From: Spirochaetales bacterium
GTDB taxonomy: Bacteria; Spirochaetota; Spirochaetia; DSM-16054; Sediminispirochaetaceae
NCBI GenBank assembly: GCA_021767325.1
Contig: JAASTM010000004.1
Location: 1 to 21,800 of the forward strand
Length of the DNA: 21,800 nucleotides
Direction: 5' to 3'
Below the pieces are notes generated by a model that saw nothing but the letters and a program-made list of their open reading frames with translations, ran no database searches and was not told the DNA's origin. Shown here piece by piece: positions 20,166-21,800 of this stretch. Numbering within the stretch: position 1 is the stretch's first letter; each line of letters starts with the position of its first letter. Position numbers and translations under genes: made by a program.

Positions 20166-20194
20166 AAATTAGTCACAGAAACCGCACAGGACAA
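20166..20194 (-). promoter_or_regulatory. Probable bcp promoter
   Basis: On the minus strand TTGTCC (20194-20189), 17 nt and TAATTT (20171-20166) lie 29 bp before the bcp start, just upstream of its Shine-Dalgarno region. Confidence 0.5.
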
Positions 20195-20215
20195 GCTTTT
20201 CTTGCATGTAGGGGG

Positions 20216-20244
20216 TTACACAATCGCCTGCGATATGTTATAAA
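20216..20244 (+). promoter_or_regulatory. Probable promoter of the hydrogenase/Nuo-type operon
   Basis: TTACAC (20216-20221), 17 nt and TATAAA (20239-20244) are a fair sigma-70 match; an AGAGG ribosome site (20276-20280) precedes the ATG at 20287. The AT-rich stretch between could hold further control sites, but none is clear. Confidence 0.45.
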
Positions 20245-20286
20245 TTCTTATCGATAATATTTTATCTTTAATAACAGAGGTTAGAC

Positions 20287-20805
20287 ATGGAAGCGGCAAC
20301 AACAGCAACACTCACAGAAGCACGGCGTTTTCAGCGGGTGCTGGAAATCCTTGACGAATACGATCGCGACGGCGCGAAAATCATTCCCATACTGCAGGCA
20401 GTGCAGGAGGAGTACCGCTACCTGCCTGAAGAGATTCTTACCTATGTAGCTACGGCCCTCGATCTCTCGCCGGCCAAGGTGTATGGCGTGGCCACCTTCT
20501 ACAGCCACTTCTCCCTCGAACCGAAGGGCACCTATGTCATCAAGGTCTGTGATGGGACCGCCTGCCATGTGAAGGGCTCCGGCAAACTCGTGATCCAGCT
20601 CCGAACCATGCTCGGGCTTACTGAAAAGAAAAAGACCACCGACGACATGTTATTCACGCTGGAAACCGTCTCCTGTTTAGGGGCCTGTGGCCTTGCTCCG
20701 GTAATGATCGTAAATGAGAAGGTGTACGGGCAGGTAGGCCCTGATCGCGCCCAGGAGCTCATCAATGAATACGCCGCCAAGGAGGAAGCAGATGGCAACG
20801 ATTAA
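20287..20805 (+). CDS. NuoE/HydC-like [2Fe-2S] subunit of an NADH-dependent oxidoreductase
   Basis: 172 residues. The helical N-terminus (PILQAVQEEYRYLPEEILTY, VATALDLSPAKVYGVATFYS) and the thioredoxin-like [2Fe-2S] domain with C88 and C93 (VCDGTACHVKGSG) plus C130 and C134 (SCLGACGLAPVM) are those of NuoE and of the gamma subunit of electron-bifurcating [FeFe] hydrogenases (HydC/HndA). It passes electrons within the complex. It overlaps the next gene by 14 bp. Hydrogenase, NADH dehydrogenase or formate dehydrogenase partner cannot be decided because the catalytic subunit is outside the window. Confidence 0.9.
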   Translation: MEAATTATLTEARRFQRVLEILDEYDRDGAKIIPILQAVQEEYRYLPEEILTYVATALDLSPAKVYGVATFYSHFSLEPKGTYVIKVCDGTACHVKGSGKLVIQLRTMLGLTEKKKTTDDMLFTLETVSCLGACGLAPVMIVNEKVYGQVGPDRAQELINEYAAKEEADGND

Positions 20806-21800
20806 TTTGGAAGCAATGGGCACGGCCTACTCGGGTGCCTATCAGAAAATAAACCGCCGCGTCATCGTCTGCGCCGGTACGGGCTGCATCGCCAACGGGG
20901 CGCTGGAAGTATACGAACGCCTCAAAACGTTCGCGGCGGAGCGCGGGGTTTCGGTGACGATCAGCCTCGATCACGAGTCACAGCACCAGCACCCGGAAGG
21001 GGCCGACCTGCTCCTGTCACAAAGCGGATGTCAGGGCTTCTGTCAGGTAGGGCCGTTGCTGTCGGTGGAACCTGATGGAATTCTCTATGTACGGGTTGCC
21101 GCCGAAGATGTGGAAGAGATTGTGGAGGAGACCCTCGTGGCGGGCCGTCCAGTGGAACGACTGCTGTATGAAGATCCCCGTACCGGCACGCAGCGGCGCG
21201 GGTATGACCAGATAGATTTTTACACCCGGCAGACCCGCAGGGTACTGGCCGCCTGCGGGCGCAGCGATCCGCACAGCCTGCCCGAATACGTGTCCAACGG
21301 CGGCTACCGGGCCGCCCGCCGGGCCCTGCTCGAGATGCGCCCGGAAGAGGTGTGCGAGGTAGTCGAACTGGCCGGGCTGCGCGGACGCGGCGGCGGCGGG
21401 TTCCCCACGGGCCGCAAATGGAAGCTCGCCAGCCGGCAGACCGACCCGCAGAAGTACATTATCTGTAACGGCGACGAAGGCGACCCCGGCGCCTTCATGG
21501 ACCGCAGCATCCTCGAAGGCAACCCCCACGTGGTGCTCGAGGGAATGCTCATCGGTGCCCGGGCCACCGGCGCCCACGCCGGCTACGTGTACGTGCGGGC
21601 CGAGTATCCGCTGGCGGTAAAGCGGCTGAGAAAGGCAGTGGCCGACGCCCGGGAGGCCGGGCTGCTCGGACGCGATATCTTCGGAACCGGTCTCGATTTC
21701 GATATACAGATTATGGAGGGGGCCGGCGCCTTCGTCTGCGGCGAAGCCAGTGCCATGGTTTCATCCATTATGGGCAACCGCGGAATGCCGCGGCCCAAGC
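20792..21800 (+). CDS. NuoF/HydB-like flavoprotein subunit (partial, runs off the end)
   Basis: The first 336 residues are in the window. AAGGAGG (20779-20785) precedes the ATG. The N-terminal thioredoxin-like [2Fe-2S] domain has C27, C32, C80 and C84, as in the beta subunit of NADH- or NADP-linked hydrogenases (HydB/HndC), not in plain NuoF. The FMN/NAD domain follows: GLRGRGGGGFPTGRKW (FMN) and CNGDEGDPGAFMDRSILE. The next motif reads GAGAFVCGEASAMVSSIMGN, whereas NuoF generally has CGEETALL. So two or three residues at the flavin/NAD site differ, which may point to a separate subgroup. The 4Fe-4S region and C-terminus are missing. Confidence 0.9.
   Translation, partial: MATINLEAMGTAYSGAYQKINRRVIVCAGTGCIANGALEVYERLKTFAAERGVSVTISLDHESQHQHPEGADLLLSQSGCQGFCQVGPLLSVEPDGILYVRVAAEDVEEIVEETLVAGRPVERLLYEDPRTGTQRRGYDQIDFYTRQTRRVLAACGRSDPHSLPEYVSNGGYRAARRALLEMRPEEVCEVVELAGLRGRGGGGFPTGRKWKLASRQTDPQKYIICNGDEGDPGAFMDRSILEGNPHVVLEGMLIGARATGAHAGYVYVRAEYPLAVKRLRKAVADAREAGLLGRDIFGTGLDFDIQIMEGAGAFVCGEASAMVSSIMGNRGMPRPK

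Noticed and set aside
21017..21798. Minus-strand open frames across the NuoF/HydB-like gene
   Set aside because: GC-rich genes give long antisense frames; the plus-strand protein has all family motifs.
1..21800. Integron integrase or transposase gene
   Set aside because: No tyrosine recombinase (R..H-x-x-R...Y) or DDE transposase was found in any long frame, so the integron idea rests on the sites alone.

Overview
The window looks like an accessory stretch of the chromosome of an anaerobic bacterium, probably a spirochaete (Spirochaetaceae-like). The hints are the start of an NADH-linked hydrogenase or Nuo-type operon, 4Fe-4S cobamide-type reductase homologues, an AbrB/PIN and RHH toxin-antitoxin load, and a B1 metallo-beta-lactamase. 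Taxonomy is an inference from gene content, not proven. No rRNA, tRNA, CRISPR array or integrase gene was seen.

Layout. 1-290: GC-rich ends of two unrelated genes joined head to head (an unidentified minus-strand fragment and an ABC-transporter ATPase C-terminus). 291-556: hairpin-rich spacer. 557-1352: an intact ParE/RelE-type toxin-antitoxin pair followed by a decayed yefM-yoeB pair. 1534-3622: MFS transporter and overlapping FadR-type GntR regulator, with a clear promoter and palindromic operator. 3664-4650: debris (small hypothetical gene, DUF2442 N-terminus, deleted Sir2 copy on the minus strand, headless ORF). 4930-7321: MarR regulator with promoter/operator and two tandem 4Fe-4S dicluster proteins of the QueG/reductive-dehalogenase type. 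7544-8731: two toxin-antitoxin pairs (RelE-RHH and MazEF). 8740-11296: DUF362 protein convergent with a CrtI-like FAD oxidoreductase. 11493-12136: VapBC. 12158-14822: methyltransferase-like protein, RibD/DHFR-like reductase, VOC protein, truncated DUF1232 protein and a secreted subclass B1 metallo-beta-lactamase. 14955-18805: two convergent exported trypsin-fold proteases (one with PEGA repeats) plus a lipoprotein. 18890-20137, minus strand: bcp and intact sirtuin. 20287-21800: NuoE-like and NuoF/HydB-like subunits, running off the end.

The main discovery is a family of structured repeats at cassette-like boundaries: complete copies at 4673-4849, 7395-7486 and 8037-8128, and 5' halves at 3617 and 12134. 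Each begins (Y)TAACA, has an imperfect long stem and a shared GGCC-TTCGG-TTTGCC core, and ends GGG(N)CGTTA. This is the architecture of integron attC sites (R''=RYYYAAC, R'=GTTRRRY, VCR-like ends). All lie in the same orientation just 3' of a gene, and two have the gene's stop codon inside the TAAC box. I read roughly 3.6-12.8 kb as a chromosomal integron cassette array, or an integrase-less attC cluster (CALIN), in part eroded, with toxin-antitoxin cassettes carrying their own promoters. Three of the four intact toxin-antitoxin promoters place the predicted transcription start on the start codon (leaderless mRNA). The Sir2 copy inside the array is a deleted duplicate of the intact gene 15 kb away.
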